Translations under genes and position numbers: made by a program
The notes under the pieces: model-generated
The model's input: the letters and a program-made list of their open reading frames with translations, nothing else
Told to the model about the DNA's origin: nothing
Databases searched by the model: none
Source of the DNA: Phoenix dactylifera
Taxonomy: Eukaryota > Streptophyta > Magnoliopsida > Arecales > Arecaceae
Length of the DNA: 64,000 nt
NCBI RefSeq assembly: GCF_009389715.1
Contig: NC_052397.1
Location: 13,643,129 to 13,707,128, forward strand
Reading direction: 5' to 3'
Shown: positions 21,977 through 33,901 of the stretch, piece after piece
Layout: each line of letters starts with the position of its first letter
Position numbering within the stretch: the first letter of the stretch is position 1

Positions 21977-22878
21977 CAAACCAAATTTAAACCATATATG
22001 AGACGCTTTCCAAAAGCTTTAGGTCAAACTAATAAACAATTGGGCTAAAGTAAATTTATTTGAAAAATACTAAATTGGTTACTGCGTTCTTAGATATTGT
22101 TTATATAATTTTATAAATATATTTGATTGTACATTTAGTTTTTGAAATTGATCATAGTACTGTGTAAAGGTGGGCTGCAATCTCAAGGTAGAGTGTAAAA
22201 AATTTACAAAAAATAATTTTAAAGTATAAAATGAAAGTTGAAACATATATTGATGGGAAAAAAGAAAATTATGACTTTGTATAGGCTTATTCATATTTTC
22301 AGATAAGCCATGAGTGCGTCTTATGGATCTGCATGACTTACAAGAATCGGTACGACAAGAGTTGTTGAGTTATGAGGAAAAAAAATATGTGAACTAATGG
22401 TGTTCTTTAGCAAAAAAAAAAAAAAACTAATGGTGTTCTAAAATAATTTTCTTTGTAAATTTAATACATATTTATAGAACAGACACTAGGATTGAAATGG
22501 CTATCAAGATCAAGGATTAGGAATAAAGTTTGTATTTGGTCTATAAAACAAACAATAGGATCATGCCAATCAAACTAAAGTTCAAAAATCAAAAGAAAAA
22601 TTATGGAAGCACTCCTCAAAGTTTGAGCTATTTACACTTAAACCTCAAAAGTCTAAAAAATGTCAAATAGCGACTAAAACTTCAAATTCATTGCAATATG
22701 GCCTAATCGTCCATCTCCATTACAAAATATTGTGATATAAGGATCATCCGATAGCTAAACTTTTGTAAAATTTTAGAATTACTCTTCCTACTAACTTAGT
22801 AAGGGACTTTTGTTTTGGGGTGAATTGAAAAAGAAGGAAAGAAGAGTCATGTGGATGGAGCACTTTACGATCCATGCA
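21977..22878. other. AT-rich spacer
   Basis: No gene or element recognised. A 3' box for the U5 gene is expected within the first 20 nt, but I cannot match the consensus clearly. Confidence 0.4.
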
Positions 22879-23750
22879 AGCACGCGACTAATGAAGGATT
22901 GAGTGTTTTGAGATTTGTGTAAGTAGTTGGATTGCATTGAGATCTACGCAGACGGACGAATGATAGAGAACGAGTGTTTTGAGATCTATGCAGACGGACG
23001 AATGATAGAGAATGAGTGCTTTGAGATCTATGAGTACTTTGAGATTTGTGCAAGTAGATGAATGACAAAGAATGGGTTACTTTGAGATCTGTGTAGGTGA
23101 ATGAATGGTGGAGGATGGAGTGATTTAAGATCTACGCAGGTGGATTAATAACAAAAAATAGAGTGCTTTGAGATCTGTACGAGTGGATGAATGATAGAGG
23201 ATGGAGAGCTTTGAGATCTGTGCAGATGAATAGGTAATAGAGGATGAAGCGCTTTGAGATCTATGCTGGTAAATAGATGATAGAAGATGAAGTACTTTGA
23301 GATCTGTGCAGGTTGGATAGATGATAGAGAACGAAGTGCTTTGTTGATTCAGAAGAATTCTCAGACTCAATGTAGGCCATTTTGACTACTACGAGTAGAG
23401 TTGGACATAGTCCACAAGCAAAATTTGCTATATTGGAAAGCTAAATTATGAAAAAGAGACCTTACTAGTATTATAGAGAATGAAGCACTTTAAGATCTAT
23501 GCAGGTGGATGAATGATGAAGGATATAATGCTTTATGATCTGTACACACTGATGAATGATAGAGAATAGAGCACTTTGAGATCTATGCGGCGGATGGATG
23601 CCAAATATAGTACTTTGAGATCTGTGCAGATGGATGGTGAAGTATTTTGAGATCTAGGCAATTGGATGAATCATAGAAAATGGAGCACTTTGAGATTTGT
23701 GCAAGTGGATGAATCATAGAGGACGAAGTGTTCTTAGATTACATAAAGCT
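22879..23750. repeat. Minisatellite with a 42-45-bp unit
   Basis: Degenerate tandem copies of a unit containing GCTTTGAGATCTRTGCAG, GTGGATGAATGATAGAG and AATGGAGT. GAGATCT or close variants occur at 22939, 22981, 23023, 23083, 23127, 23170 and 23213, then with similar spacing to about 23,700. One short unit (18 bp) lies at 23023-23041 and a non-repeat patch at about 23,350-23,470 interrupts the array. Roughly 16-18 copies. Open frames on the minus strand here are by-products of the repeat. Confidence 0.9.
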
Positions 23751-24038
23751 ATGTCCCAGTCTCTCTAAATAGTATTCTGATCTTTTTCTGACTCCATTAA
23801 TGGTGTCAAGATCTAGATAGAGGATTAATTCATATTGCTTAAGAAAATAAAGTTTTGGTGGCTAACTAAAACTTTTTAAACTTTTGGGGCCTAAGTGTAA
23901 TGATCCAAACTTAGAGGGGTATCTCTGTAATTTTTTCAAAATCAAATTATAGTCTCATCTTTGGGGAACTTATTGATTTGTTTTGAGTTTATTTAATTAA
24001 TACTTGTTCACCAATGTTAGCCAAATGATTTAAATTTG
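23751..24038. other. Spacer without a recognised feature
   Basis: AT-rich DNA between the minisatellite and the first foldback MITE; nothing supported. Confidence 0.4.
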
Positions 24039-24350
24039 GTTTTTTTTATATGTATACCCTTATAAATATACAAAATTATATGAAGACCCTCATAAAGTTG
24101 CTATTTATATGTATACCCTCATAAAATACTTATTTTGCATGTATATCCTTCATTTCTTTCTTTTATATATATATATATACTTATACAATCTAATGCTGTT
24201 AAAAAATAAACAGCTTAAATTTAAAATAACTGAAATATTCTTACAAATAGACAGGCAGAATAACTTTATAAGGATACACACACAAATAGCAACTTTGTAA
24301 GAATATTTACATAATTTTGCATATTTAGGAGGGTATTCATTTTTTAAAAA
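24039..24350. mobile_element. Foldback MITE, copy 1
   Basis: The left end reads ATATGTATACCCTTATAAATAT and the right end ATATTTAGGAGGGTATTCAT, imperfect inverted repeats. Inner blocks such as GTATACCCTCATAAAATA and CAGCTTAAATTTAAAATAACTGAAATATTC correspond to copies 2 and 3. Target duplication not identified. Confidence 0.7.
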
Positions 24351-24829
24351 AATAATTAAAAAATATCAAAATCTAGTAAAGATAATTCTCTTATTTTTAA
24401 TTAAATAATAAAAAATAATAATATTATCATGCTGCATGATTTCATATTAATATCAACTTTTATAGAATAAATCATATATTACTTTTACAAAATTCTCGTA
24501 TCAACAAACAAACAACAACTCAACATTTATAAATCATTAAAAAATATTTTACTAATATAAGCATCTATAATTAATTTAAATTTGATATACTTTAACCTTT
24601 TAAAAATAATGAAGAGTATATAAATCTCATAGATTCAATAATGATAATTATATCAAAATCAAATGAATAATAGAATTATCAAGATGATCACCTAATATTC
24701 CAACTTGACAGAGTCAAGATTTTAAGCAAGGGAAGTTGACAATGTGATTTGTTATTTTTCTGACTTGTTGATCCAACTGAATCCTAAAAGACTTGACAAG
24801 TCTCAGCCAAGTTTTGATCTATTTTTAGT

Positions 24830-25132
24830 GGATTATTTAAATGTATGCTCTTCTAAATATAAAAAATTACATGAATTCTCTCGTAAATATGTTATTTGTA
24901 TGTATACCCTTATAATTTTTTTTTCATGTCCAGTCGTAAGGATATTTCAGTCATTTTAATTTTAAGTCATTTATTTTTTAACGGCATTAGATGGTACGGA
25001 TACATATAAAAAATATACATACAAGATAAGTATTTAAAAGAGTGTGTGTGTATATATATGCCAATAGTAATTTTACAAGGGTATTTATGTAATTTCATAT
25101 ATTTAGGAGAGTATGTATGCAAAAAAAAAATC
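24830..25132. mobile_element. Foldback MITE, copy 2
   Basis: Left end GATTATTTAAATGTATGCTC, right end ATATTTAGGAGAGTATGTAT followed by GCAAAAAA. The middle has TTTTAACGGCATTAGATGGTAC, corresponding to TTTTTAACGTTGTTAGATAG in copy 3. This shows common descent although overall identity is modest. Confidence 0.7.
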
Positions 25133-25920
25133 CTTTAAATTTTGACATTTAATAAATTGCAATTGAGTCCACATTCAAGAAAACGTTGGCAAGTATGGAT
25201 TAAAAGGTAAATTCAAAGGCAAGACTGCGAGATTAAAGCATCTCTCAACTTTCTCTTACTTGCATCTCATTGCATGACATGCCTTCAATTATTCGATAGA
25301 AAAACAATTAAAGTACAAGCGGACTCAATTTTATTTGGGATCAATAGTTTGATGTTTGAAATCTGATATTTCAAAAAAACAAAAACAAATAAAAATAGAT
25401 ATCTAAAAATATCCCGTTCTTTAATTTTTCTAATATTCCTTGCTTGGCACGATCTATTAGGTCCTCAACAACGAGATAGATGTCATGTCCTTTGGATATC
25501 TTTTCTGGAAATATATATCCCTTGGATATCACTCTAAATTCCATTGCAACTAGCATTATTGGTAGATTACATCATCGCCATGCTCATACCATCGGCCCCA
25601 ATCATGCATGCAATCAGAAATATCAATGCGAGAAATAAGCTTATGTTCAAGATACGTCTACCAGCCATATATGCCATTGTGTTCATGTGACTTCATGCTT
25701 GGGGAAATTTTCTAAACATCTGGTTTATTACTTGCACGAAAGGTAGACGGACTTACATTAATCTTTAGCACGAAAAAGGGAGGAAAACTAAGGACCCTTA
25801 CAATAACACAATTAGAGCCTTTCAGATACAATAACCCTTATTCTAATTCTCAAGATATGTCTCTACTGGGTCATGCTAAGACTCGCAGGACCTCAGCAGA
25901 AACTACCACCATGAGGAGCT
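25133..25920. other. 3' flank of the glycine-rich protein gene
   Basis: AT-rich. The first 100 bases downstream of the minus-strand stop should hold its 3' UTR. A short minus-strand frame at 25371-25556 resembles nothing I know. Confidence 0.4.
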
Positions 25921-26580
25921 CTACTTTCCACCACCTCCTTGCCCACCTCCAATCCCAACCCCTCCACCCCCACCAAATCCTGAGCCATAGCCGCTCCCAC
26001 CACCTACGCCGCCGCCACCAGAGCCACTTCCACCACCACCCCCACCACCGGAGCCATATCCACCGCCATTACTTCCTCCTCCAGAGCCACCACCACTGCC
26101 AAAGCCCGAGCCGTAGCCACCTCCCTGGCCCCTGCTAGAGCCTGAGCCGAACCCACCACCGCCTCCACCGCCAAAGCCTCCTCCTCCATTACCACCTCCA
26201 CCACCAAAACCGCCTCCGGAACCGTAACCACCACCCGCGTCATGTCCTTCTCCTTCTTCATCTCCATAGCCACCGCCATGTCCTCCCCCTCCACCACCAC
26301 CACCACCACCTACCGTACCATAACCCGATCCTCCACCATGGCCTTCTCCATTTCCACTCCCACCACCCATAACTCCACCGCCGTCTGCCGAGGCAAAGCC
26401 ACCTCCACCATTGCCCCCGTTTGACAACAAGCTTCTATATAAAGGTTGGTTTCCGTTCCCCAAGTCATTATCCTCATGAGCTAATGCCTTCCCCACCCTT
26501 GCTTCCACATCTAAGTAGCTAATTAGCACCCCAATGCATAGCATAAGTAGCAGCCACGAAAGAATGTTGCACCGCCTCAT
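25921..26580 (-). CDS. Secreted glycine-rich cell-wall-type protein
   Basis: 219 residues, one exon. I chose the Met at 26580 and not the upstream one at 26625, because a good TATA box (26629-26634, minus strand) would place the transcript start between them and because MRRCNILSWLLLMLCIG begins a normal signal peptide (about residues 1-28). After a short spacer (VGKALAHEDNDLGNGNQPLY) the rest is over half glycine, in blocks such as GGGSGYG, GGGFGGGG and GGGGGSGSGGG, ending GGGQGGGGK. There is no zinc knuckle or RNA-binding domain, so it is a structural GRP class likely secreted to the cell wall. The repeats are length-variable by nature. The opposite strand is open for long stretches only because of the GGN codon bias. 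Confidence 0.85.
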   Translation of the reverse strand: MRRCNILSWLLLMLCIGVLISYLDVEARVGKALAHEDNDLGNGNQPLYRSLLSNGGNGGGGFASADGGGVMGGGSGNGEGHGGGSGYGTVGGGGGGGGGGHGGGYGDEEGEGHDAGGGYGSGGGFGGGGGNGGGGFGGGGGGGFGSGSSRGQGGGYGSGFGSGGGSGGGSNGGGYGSGGGGGGGSGSGGGGVGGGSGYGSGFGGGGGVGIGGGQGGGGK

Positions 26581-26628
26581 CTTCTCCCAAGATCTCACCA
26601 ATGAGATTACAAGTCTGTAGAACACCTC

Positions 26629-26634
26629 TTTATA
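26629..26634 (-). promoter_or_regulatory. TATA box of the glycine-rich protein gene
   Basis: TATAAA on the minus strand, 49 bp before the chosen start codon. It gives a leader of about 15-20 nt. It also argues against the Met at 26625, which would lie upstream of the transcript start. Confidence 0.6.
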
Positions 26635-26639
26635 GGCAA

Positions 26640-28705
26640 TACTACAAGTGAGAAGGATGAGTAAATCTCAAGCTACGTGCATGCATGAGGAGTCGGAGCT
26701 CGGCTTCTTTACATAAAGAAGATTCGTGCAATTAATAGAAGGTGCATTATTGCTAGTCCCCTCCACTACCCGTTGTCTCCCTTTGAGCTGTCGACTTACG
26801 TATAATTTTTGAGGGGATTGAGAGCTTGCTTTATGGAGATCTTGGACCATGCAATAGAAGCTAGGTAGCCATGCAAAGGTGTGACGTGGTCCAGTTAAAT
26901 GATGAGTATTAATTAGCGTTTAGAGCCATGCATGCTGTTATATGACGCCAAATGCTAATGGGCATGGGTGCATGTGCATGCCAAGTGCGCGTACGCTAGG
27001 CAAATTTGATGTGATTGGAAGGTGAGAGGTGTGCATCTCGATCGGTGGCAGTTCAGATGCAGTGCAACCACTCAAGCACTTTATCTTATAAAAAAAAAAT
27101 TGTTGATTCTCTTAAATTCGCGACATCCTTGTAACAATTCAGGACTTCATCTAAAAAATACTAGCCGAAAGATATTTTTTTAAGTTTTCTAGTTCTATAT
27201 AAGTATCCAAAAATTTTTCGACAAATAATCGATATAGAACTCAATACACATCTGCACAAATTCCCATAATACTATATTCACTATGTTAGTTCAAGATAAC
27301 CAGCACTATGTTATGCATTTAGACATTGATAGAAGATAACCTCCATAAATAGCCCATGAAATAATTGTTGTGATTGAAATTGTTTGCAATGTTGGTTCTG
27401 ATTGTCCTCGTGGGTCCAATTTAAGAAATGAGAATCCTCTACCACCTGAAGCATAGAAAAATTAATTCTTTCCGGCCAGGAGCATAAATGCTGTGCATCT
27501 TTAGACCAAATTCACATGGTCATTGGTTTAAATAAAACAGAAATGCCGACAAAAGGTGATTGATGCCATTCAGGTTGTCAGCGTAATCTAAGCTCCCTAT
27601 AACATGTGGAAATGAAACATTTATATATATGGTATCAGCTTTGAACCCCAAATTATTTCTTCAAAGAAAAAAAAAGAGGAAAATTTCACCTAGAACATTT
27701 TGGCTTATTAAAGCTTGACATATGGTGCAAAATTCATGGCCTCATGCATATATGGTGCTCTTACATTTCACCACCAACTTCTCCGGCGAAGTGTAAACCT
27801 GAGTTTTCAGCATCATATGCGGGTGATTATTAATACAGAGCTAAATGCCAACTTCGTCTTTGATCGTTCAAAAAAAAAAAAAGAGCATGAATTGAACATT
27901 TTTCAGAGGAGCCAGTAATCTTTAGATGATTTCAGTCTAAAATTTATTTTTAATAATGATAACAATAATAAGAGCATCAACAATAAAAATAATAAATTTA
28001 CTATGAGAAAATATATATCATCTTAGCAATGACTTTTATAGTGGCAAAGTAATATTTGTCTCTAAAAATATTTTGCATAGATAGAGACAAAAATAATTGC
28101 TTCTAAAAAACCAAACCTACGACATGCAGCAAAAATATGGCCCCTAAAAAATTTTCCTCCGGGATAACTTTTTTGAATTAAATATAAATTTTAATCCTGT
28201 TAAATTTTTCATAACACTGTCTATTGAGTTTCTTCTCAGCAATTCTCTGTGCGGTAGTGGTAGTTTTTTAGTGGCAATTTTATGAGTTTTGGTGGCTTTT
28301 TTCTTCTTAAAAACATATGTTATTGTAGTGAGAATGTGCTGGCTTAGTGATATCTTCATGTATTAAACCAGGACCTCTCTTCAAACATAAACCCCACGCT
28401 CATCACCTTCCAGGTCTAGAGTAGTCAAGGCTCTTCTCAAATTGGCTCTAAGGGTTCAATATTGGAATTTAAAGTAATTTCCTTTTTACTCAGTTTTGCC
28501 CTATCTCATGAGCAAGTTGGCCTCATTTTGCATGATTATTTAATCCATAGCTAATTTTGTGAGATCCACATACAACCTGATTGGAGGTCTATCTTTGTTA
28601 GAAAAATCATACTCAATGTGGTTCTTAAGTTTGAGCATGTTTTAGGTCTAAACTGGATTGAAACTGGGTCTAACCAAGCCACCTGCATCCAACTGCTTCT
28701 TATGC
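26640..28705. other. Intergenic DNA upstream of the glycine-rich gene
   Basis: No gene seen. Near 28,320-28,335 the sequence TTATTGTAGTGAGAA resembles an outward CACTA terminus and may be a relic of a second CACTA element; its partner end was not found. Confidence 0.4.
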
Positions 28706-30006
28706 TACTACAGAAAAATCAGACATTGCCGACGTTTTTTAATGTATATACCAACGCGAAAAAAAGCGTTGGTAGTTTTATTCCCGATGCTTTTTCAAGG
28801 CAATGCTGTAAAATGAGGGCCCAGTTTCTCGTATGGATATCAAGGCAATGCTATAAAATGAGTCAGTTAAAAAGTTATACTGGCTCATCTCAAATGGGAC
28901 ATGATGCAAGAATTTTATGATAATATACCTTCACGCGCATTTGATAATTTCCAGGTTACAAACTGAACATACATAAGTATGATACTACATATGCATATGA
29001 AGAGTGGTCATTTTGTGATTTGGTTTTATGCAGTTTGTGAACTTTACAGAGATCATGTCTAGAAATATTGCCAATAGCAGAAAGGAGACAGAGTTCGCGC
29101 TTGCAGCATTGATGGAAATCCCATCACAATATAAAGCAACAATAGACCTTCAACTTTTGGGGTATTAGGATGATGTTTCTAATTCATGATTCTGATTAAA
29201 CAATGTTTCTGCGGTTCAAGTTATTTCCATTTTGTTCCCCAGTAAACGAAGAGGAACACCAGAAATGACTGCTCTCCCTCCACCAATTAAAAGTCATGGT
29301 TCAACATATTCAAATCCAAAATACTCACACTCAAGCAGCTCGGAGCAAGATGCTGGAGTTCATAAAAGGGCGTCAGCCATTCCATCAGAGAGTTCTCTAG
29401 AAGAGCAACAAGTAAATAAATTGATTTACATATATGGTTTCCCCTTTTTTTTTGCAGATTTCTGAGACTTCAAACGCTCATAGAGATGATGATGATGGAG
29501 CTGAATCCCGTCCCTGATACCTTCTAGACTGGTTTTTATGGAGTTTGATATGTATATGTTTCTTATTTTACAAAGTACATTGTAATTCTAAGATATGACA
29601 ATTTAAATATTTCGAATGATTTGAATGTTTGTGTCAATATAAATGTAATACATGTTCATATTATTATAATATATTTTTATAATTTACATTCATATTTTTA
29701 TTTTTTTAAAAAAATAGCAATCCCGACGCTTTAGTGCGTTGGTAAATAAAAGTTGTGGCACGCCTATGCCGACGCTAAAAAGCGTCGGCAAATATTGCCG
29801 ACGCTAAAAAGCGTCGGCAAATATTGCCGACGCTTTAAAGTATCGGCGAAAATCCTGAACTCTAGCGTCGGCAAAAACTTTTGCCACTCCGGTATCGCCG
29901 ACACTTTTGCAACGCTTCTGTTTGCGTCGCAAGAACTTTAGCCGACGCTTATAAGCGCCGGTAAAGATTATAAAAACCATCGGAAAAGATGAATTTTCTT
30001 GTAGTG
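28706..30006. mobile_element. Small CACTA (En/Spm) element carrying host exons
   Basis: The right end reads CACTACAAGAAAATTC inward (29991-30006, minus strand) and the left end TACTACAGAAAAATC (28706-28720), so the left tip has lost its first base identity. Subterminal arrays of GCCGACGC / GCGTCGGCA repeats lie at 29,720-29,960, with weaker ones at 28,730-28,860; such arrays are the transposase-binding region of CACTA elements. The 3-bp target duplication is not evident. No transposase is present. The centre holds three exon-like pieces of a host gene. Confidence 0.8.
29034..29517 (+). pseudogene. Captured C-terminal exons of an unidentified host gene
   Basis: Three exon-like blocks join in frame through good GT/AG sites: 29034-29161, 29243-29411 and 29458-29517. 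The first contains EFALAALMEIPSQYKAT, the second PEMTALPPPIKSHGS followed by a Ser-rich stretch, and the third ends DDDDGAESRP and a stop. Introns of 81 and 46 bp are preserved, so this is a DNA-level capture and not a cDNA copy. The composition is that of real coding DNA and the frame is unbroken across all blocks. I do not recognise the family. No start codon context or promoter is visible, so it is probably a gene fragment carried by the CACTA element. Confidence 0.6.
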
Positions 30007-30361
30007 AAATGTCAGGATTCTTTACTTTACTTGGTCAGAAGTACCTATTAATTCCAACCTCCCTCCAATCCCAAAATCCGAACTCTAAACAAATCCTCGC
30101 ATGGATTGAAGCTCTTCACTTTGATTGGAGAGATTGCATGAACTTGCTTTAGGATTCGGGTCATAAATTACACGACATATCATTGAGCTGAATTCCCTGT
30201 ATGAGACCCGAGAGAATATTACTTCATATGTTTTCAAGCATATCTTCAGAGAGGCAAATGGGGCGGTAGACTGGATGGTTTTATATGTGACTGACGATAG
30301 TAGTCGGTGTTTTAGGAGGCTGTCTTAATTTTACCCATTTAATTTTGGGGCATTATTTTGT
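30007..30361. other. Spacer between the CACTA element and MITE copy 3
   Basis: No feature supported. Confidence 0.4.
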
Positions 30362-30811
30362 GGATTTTTTGCATGAATACCCTTCTAAATATCGAATTTT
30401 GCATGAATATCCTTTCAAATTTGATATTTGCATGTATACCCTCGTAAAATTTTGTTATTGTACAAATGCCTGTAATATAACAATTGTTCTAACGGTGTTA
30501 AGAAAAATCATATTTATATTAATTACAAATAAAATAAAATTTTAAAATTAAGCTATTGTTCTTGTCTTTTTCTTCTATCGGGATCATGATCTATTTGCAT
30601 ATTTACCCATTAAGGATATTTTAATCATTTTAATTTGAAACTATTAAGTTTTTAACGTTGTTAGATAGCATGGGTACATATGCAAAAACAAAAATAAAAA
30701 AAGGGTAGAATGACAAAACAAGTGTTTTACGAGGGTATACATGTAAATATCAATTTTGGAAGGGTATTTATGCAAAATCTGATATTTAGGAGGGTATTCA
30801 TGCAAAAAACC
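30362..30811. mobile_element. Foldback MITE, copy 3 (best preserved)
   Basis: Inverted termini GATTTTTTGCATGAATACCC and, from the other end, GGTTTTTTGCATGAATACCC. Both continue with CTTCTAAATATC / CTCCTAAATATC. Inside are further inverted copies of GTATACCCTCGTAAAA and GCATGAATAT. It has no coding capacity. Flanks ATTATTTTG and ATATTTTG could be a decayed target duplication of Mutator-like length, but this is weak. Confidence 0.8.
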
Positions 30812-31305
30812 TATATTTTGATTTATGTGAGTAGATATGTTTATATTAGAGATCTGTTAAGCTGACAGTTCAACATAAAAAAAACCCAAGAGAGGGGGAT
30901 ATATAAGAGTTTAAATGAGTGATCATCCAAAGTTTAAACTACACAAATTATCTCAAAGGGATCTTTGATTTGATGATATCTCTTTTGACTCAACCGATAA
31001 GGCCATTGCTCGCCAGAAAAATTGTCTCAACCATCAACTAAATTATTCTCAAACCTTCAACACAAACCAAGAAGGTCATTGGTTGCCAGAAAAAAAAGAA
31101 GGCCATTAGCACCTTTGACAAAGGCAACATCACTTTGCCGAAACTATTGCTCTTGATAGGAAAAATTCCTTGCAGGTTATCGAAGACTGCCACAACATTC
31201 CCTTATCTCCAAGTTAAAGTCCCTTTGGAAGTTTTAATGGGAATCTTGTGGTTGGAATATAAGATCGAATACTCTCCATAATGCAGTCTTTTCTCACTCA
31301 ATCAC

Positions 31306-31472
31306 TCCCACTCTACGGTTATGAGCAGAGAGAGAGGGTGGGAAGGAAGCTCCTTTAGCTTTACCCCGGGGAAAATGAGGACACGCGTTCCCACTCTACA
31401 GTTATGAGCAGAGAGAGAAGGGAGGAAGGAAGCTCCTTTAGCTTTACCCCGTGGAAAATAAGGACACGGGGT
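31306..31472. repeat. Two-copy tandem duplication, 83-bp unit
   Basis: CCCACTCTACGGTTATGAGC at 31307 recurs as CCCACTCTACAGTTATGAGC at 31390. Both are followed by GGAAGGAAGCTCCTTTAGCT and a TTTACCCC block. Few mismatches. Confidence 0.88.
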
Positions 31473-33313
31473 TTGCGCGTAAATTAAAGCATCCGTGGTA
31501 CTCAATGACCTCAGAGAATTGATTCCCTCACTACAAAAAGGTTGGTTCGTGAGCAATGGAGGAAGTCGGCATACTAAGTTGGTCTAACACGTTGTACCAA
31601 TCATTTAGTGCCACATAGATTGGAAAATTTTGGAGTGTCTTTTCCTGTGGTTGAAGTTAAGGTATGCCCAAGGGGAATTGAGTTATAGGTAATCCTATAA
31701 ATTAGGGTGGGGTTAGAACATATAGCTTTCAGTCGATCAAGAGCAGCTTAATACTGCTAGAGTTCAAGAACTGAGAATTAAGTGTTATTTGGTTTTGATT
31801 ATGAGTAGACCGATGCTTGCGAGACCGACTACGCTTATCCGGTAATATTGACTCTCATTTCTTTCTCTCTTTTTTTAAAATTTTCTTTTAAGGCCGTCTT
31901 TTGTTACCTCCAAACTTGTTTGAGGGTAGAATTGATTAATTAATCAGTTGATCTTTATCTTTAAACTTTTTAGAATTTGGTGTTTGGTCTAGCTAGTACA
32001 GTTAAGCTCCCTATTTTGGATCGGACCACGAGGTTGAACATTTTTTTCTTGTTTTTTTTCTCTTTTCTCTTGTTCTTTTTAAACAAGTATATGCTCTTGC
32101 TCATTTGGTTTCCATTATCCTATAAAGTTCTTTGATCCTCTATAGTCTATTTGCATTATATCTAAGTCTATTCATGGTCTTAAGCGATAATCAAATATTG
32201 TGATACCCAGGGATGATATAATTATTTCCACCTCAAGAAACAATATGGTTCAACCATGAATGGCATCATCAGATGGTGCTGCTTTACCACTATGTTAATT
32301 GATATAGCTGTTTGAGTCTTTCCTTCAATGAATGAGTGCCTACAGTCATTAAAACTCCACCATCAATTGGAAAGAACATTTAGACGGTGGCATCAAACTT
32401 GGCTGCCTGATGGAAGTTTTAACTGGAGAAACTTTGAGAGTTGTGTTTTCGTATTTAAAGTATAACACTTTTCTTTTTAACTTTAGCCACCTTATTGGAA
32501 TCATGCTTGGTGCATATATTAATCCCAGAGTTTACCATCTATCACTCAGCTTATTCGCTTCAAATGAAGACCAGCTCTTGATAACTTCTCATGCTACTAG
32601 TCCAGCATATTCGAAACTTTTGGCTCAACTTCAAGCTAGAGAAAAGGCAGCGACAAGTTAAACTGTGGCTGCCATCATGCATTATTTCTTTATCCCCTCT
32701 ATATTTCCAATATTTTCTTTTCTTAAAGCGTATTCTTGTCATGATGATGGAAAAAGTTATGCCTTAGTAGCTACAAGATATTTGGATTTCGTGGATTGAT
32801 CTGGCTAGCATCGATGCTGCCCTGCAGAAGGCATATGGAATTAATTGTTCTCTAAGGCTTAGTAGAAAAGAGAAAAAGTATGACAACAGATGTCACAGCA
32901 TGTAATTTGACATCTTTTTATTTAAGCATATGTTGCTTCTTCTTCTTTTTTCCTCTCGTAGCATTATTTTATTTTAAGCATAATGATTTGGTGGCTCTTT
33001 TCGTATTATTTTTACCAACCTCTTAAAAGAACAAAAGCAAAATGTTATTAATTTACATATATTTCGTGAGTTAGCCTAGCTATATTTTTGAAAACCAATA
33101 CATAGAATAATCCAGCTAACATGACCTTCAAGTATGCTGAAAAGATCTTCCTCTCTCCCTCCCAGTTGGCTTCTTTATTTGGAGAAAATTTTCATGGTGC
33201 TTGTTGAACGCAAACATATAATATCTATTATTCAACATGCATACACTACTTTTGTCATAGTTGTTTTGGTTATGTAGAGGATCCAAGCTTAAGGTATGCA
33301 TGTCAAAAACAGT

Positions 33314-33318
<5 letters not shown>

Positions 33319-33344
<26 letters not shown>
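33319..33344. repeat. (TA)n microsatellite
   Basis: About 12 TA dinucleotides in an AT-rich region. Confidence 0.95.
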
Positions 33345-33901
33345 ACTCTCATCAATATATTATTATAATTTTAGTTCGAAAGGCATCGAGGAAATGAAGA
33401 AAGTAATATTTCATAATACTTCATATTGCGGAAAACTATCCTTTTTTGTTTCGCATTCCTAAAGCTAGCAAGCCCAGTTCAAGTGTGTTGCATGGAGCTG
33501 AAGCTTGTCTCCTATGCTTAGAGCTGCAAGTGGGCTGACAAAGGCCTAGGTTCAGCTTGACCGAGACCTAGACCATGCTATTCCTAAATCTAAAGCTTGA
33601 TCTGATCTAGGCTCTAATGTATAAATTAAAAGGTATCTGGTTGGAACCAAGAGACCTGAAATAGATTCTTCTTTGTTCATGACTGATCAAATCAGGTTTA
33701 TTTCCGTGATTTCAATCATATCGTTCTTGGTTGGAAATCTAAGTCTTCCGCTTAGGTCCTGTGTCTGATCCATAGATTTCAATTTTGGATATGGTTCATA
33801 TCATTATGCCGGAGTTCACTCATTTTGCAACTCAGCTCATGCATGCTTCTGCTTCTGCTTCTTCTATTTGAAGGGAGCTGAAACAAAGGCGATCAACTCG
33901 C

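Larger units (their letters stand above)
30812..33901. other. Intergenic region
   Basis: Contains an 83-bp tandem duplication (31306-31472) and a (TA)n run at 33319-33344. A frame at 32410-32661 ends in a plausible helical tail but lacks other gene signals. Exon 1 of the LEA-like gene should lie here if the gene is intact; I could not find it. Confidence 0.4.

Noticed and set aside
22879-23750. Regularly spaced repeats resembling a CRISPR array
   Set aside because: Repeats are contiguous and diverged with no unique spacers, and the host is a plant nucleus. It is a minisatellite.
26004-26309. Val/Glu-rich minus-strand frame inside the glycine-rich gene
   Set aside because: It is the GGN-codon repeat read in another frame. 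The glycine frame has the signal peptide and the proper stop.
28140-28335. Second CACTA element ending TTATTGTAGTG
   Set aside because: Only one end-like motif; no partner terminus or subterminal array was found.
32410-32661. 83-codon frame ending LLAQLQAREKAATS
   Set aside because: No family resemblance, no exon signals on either side; could be a worn gene fragment, but evidence is too thin.
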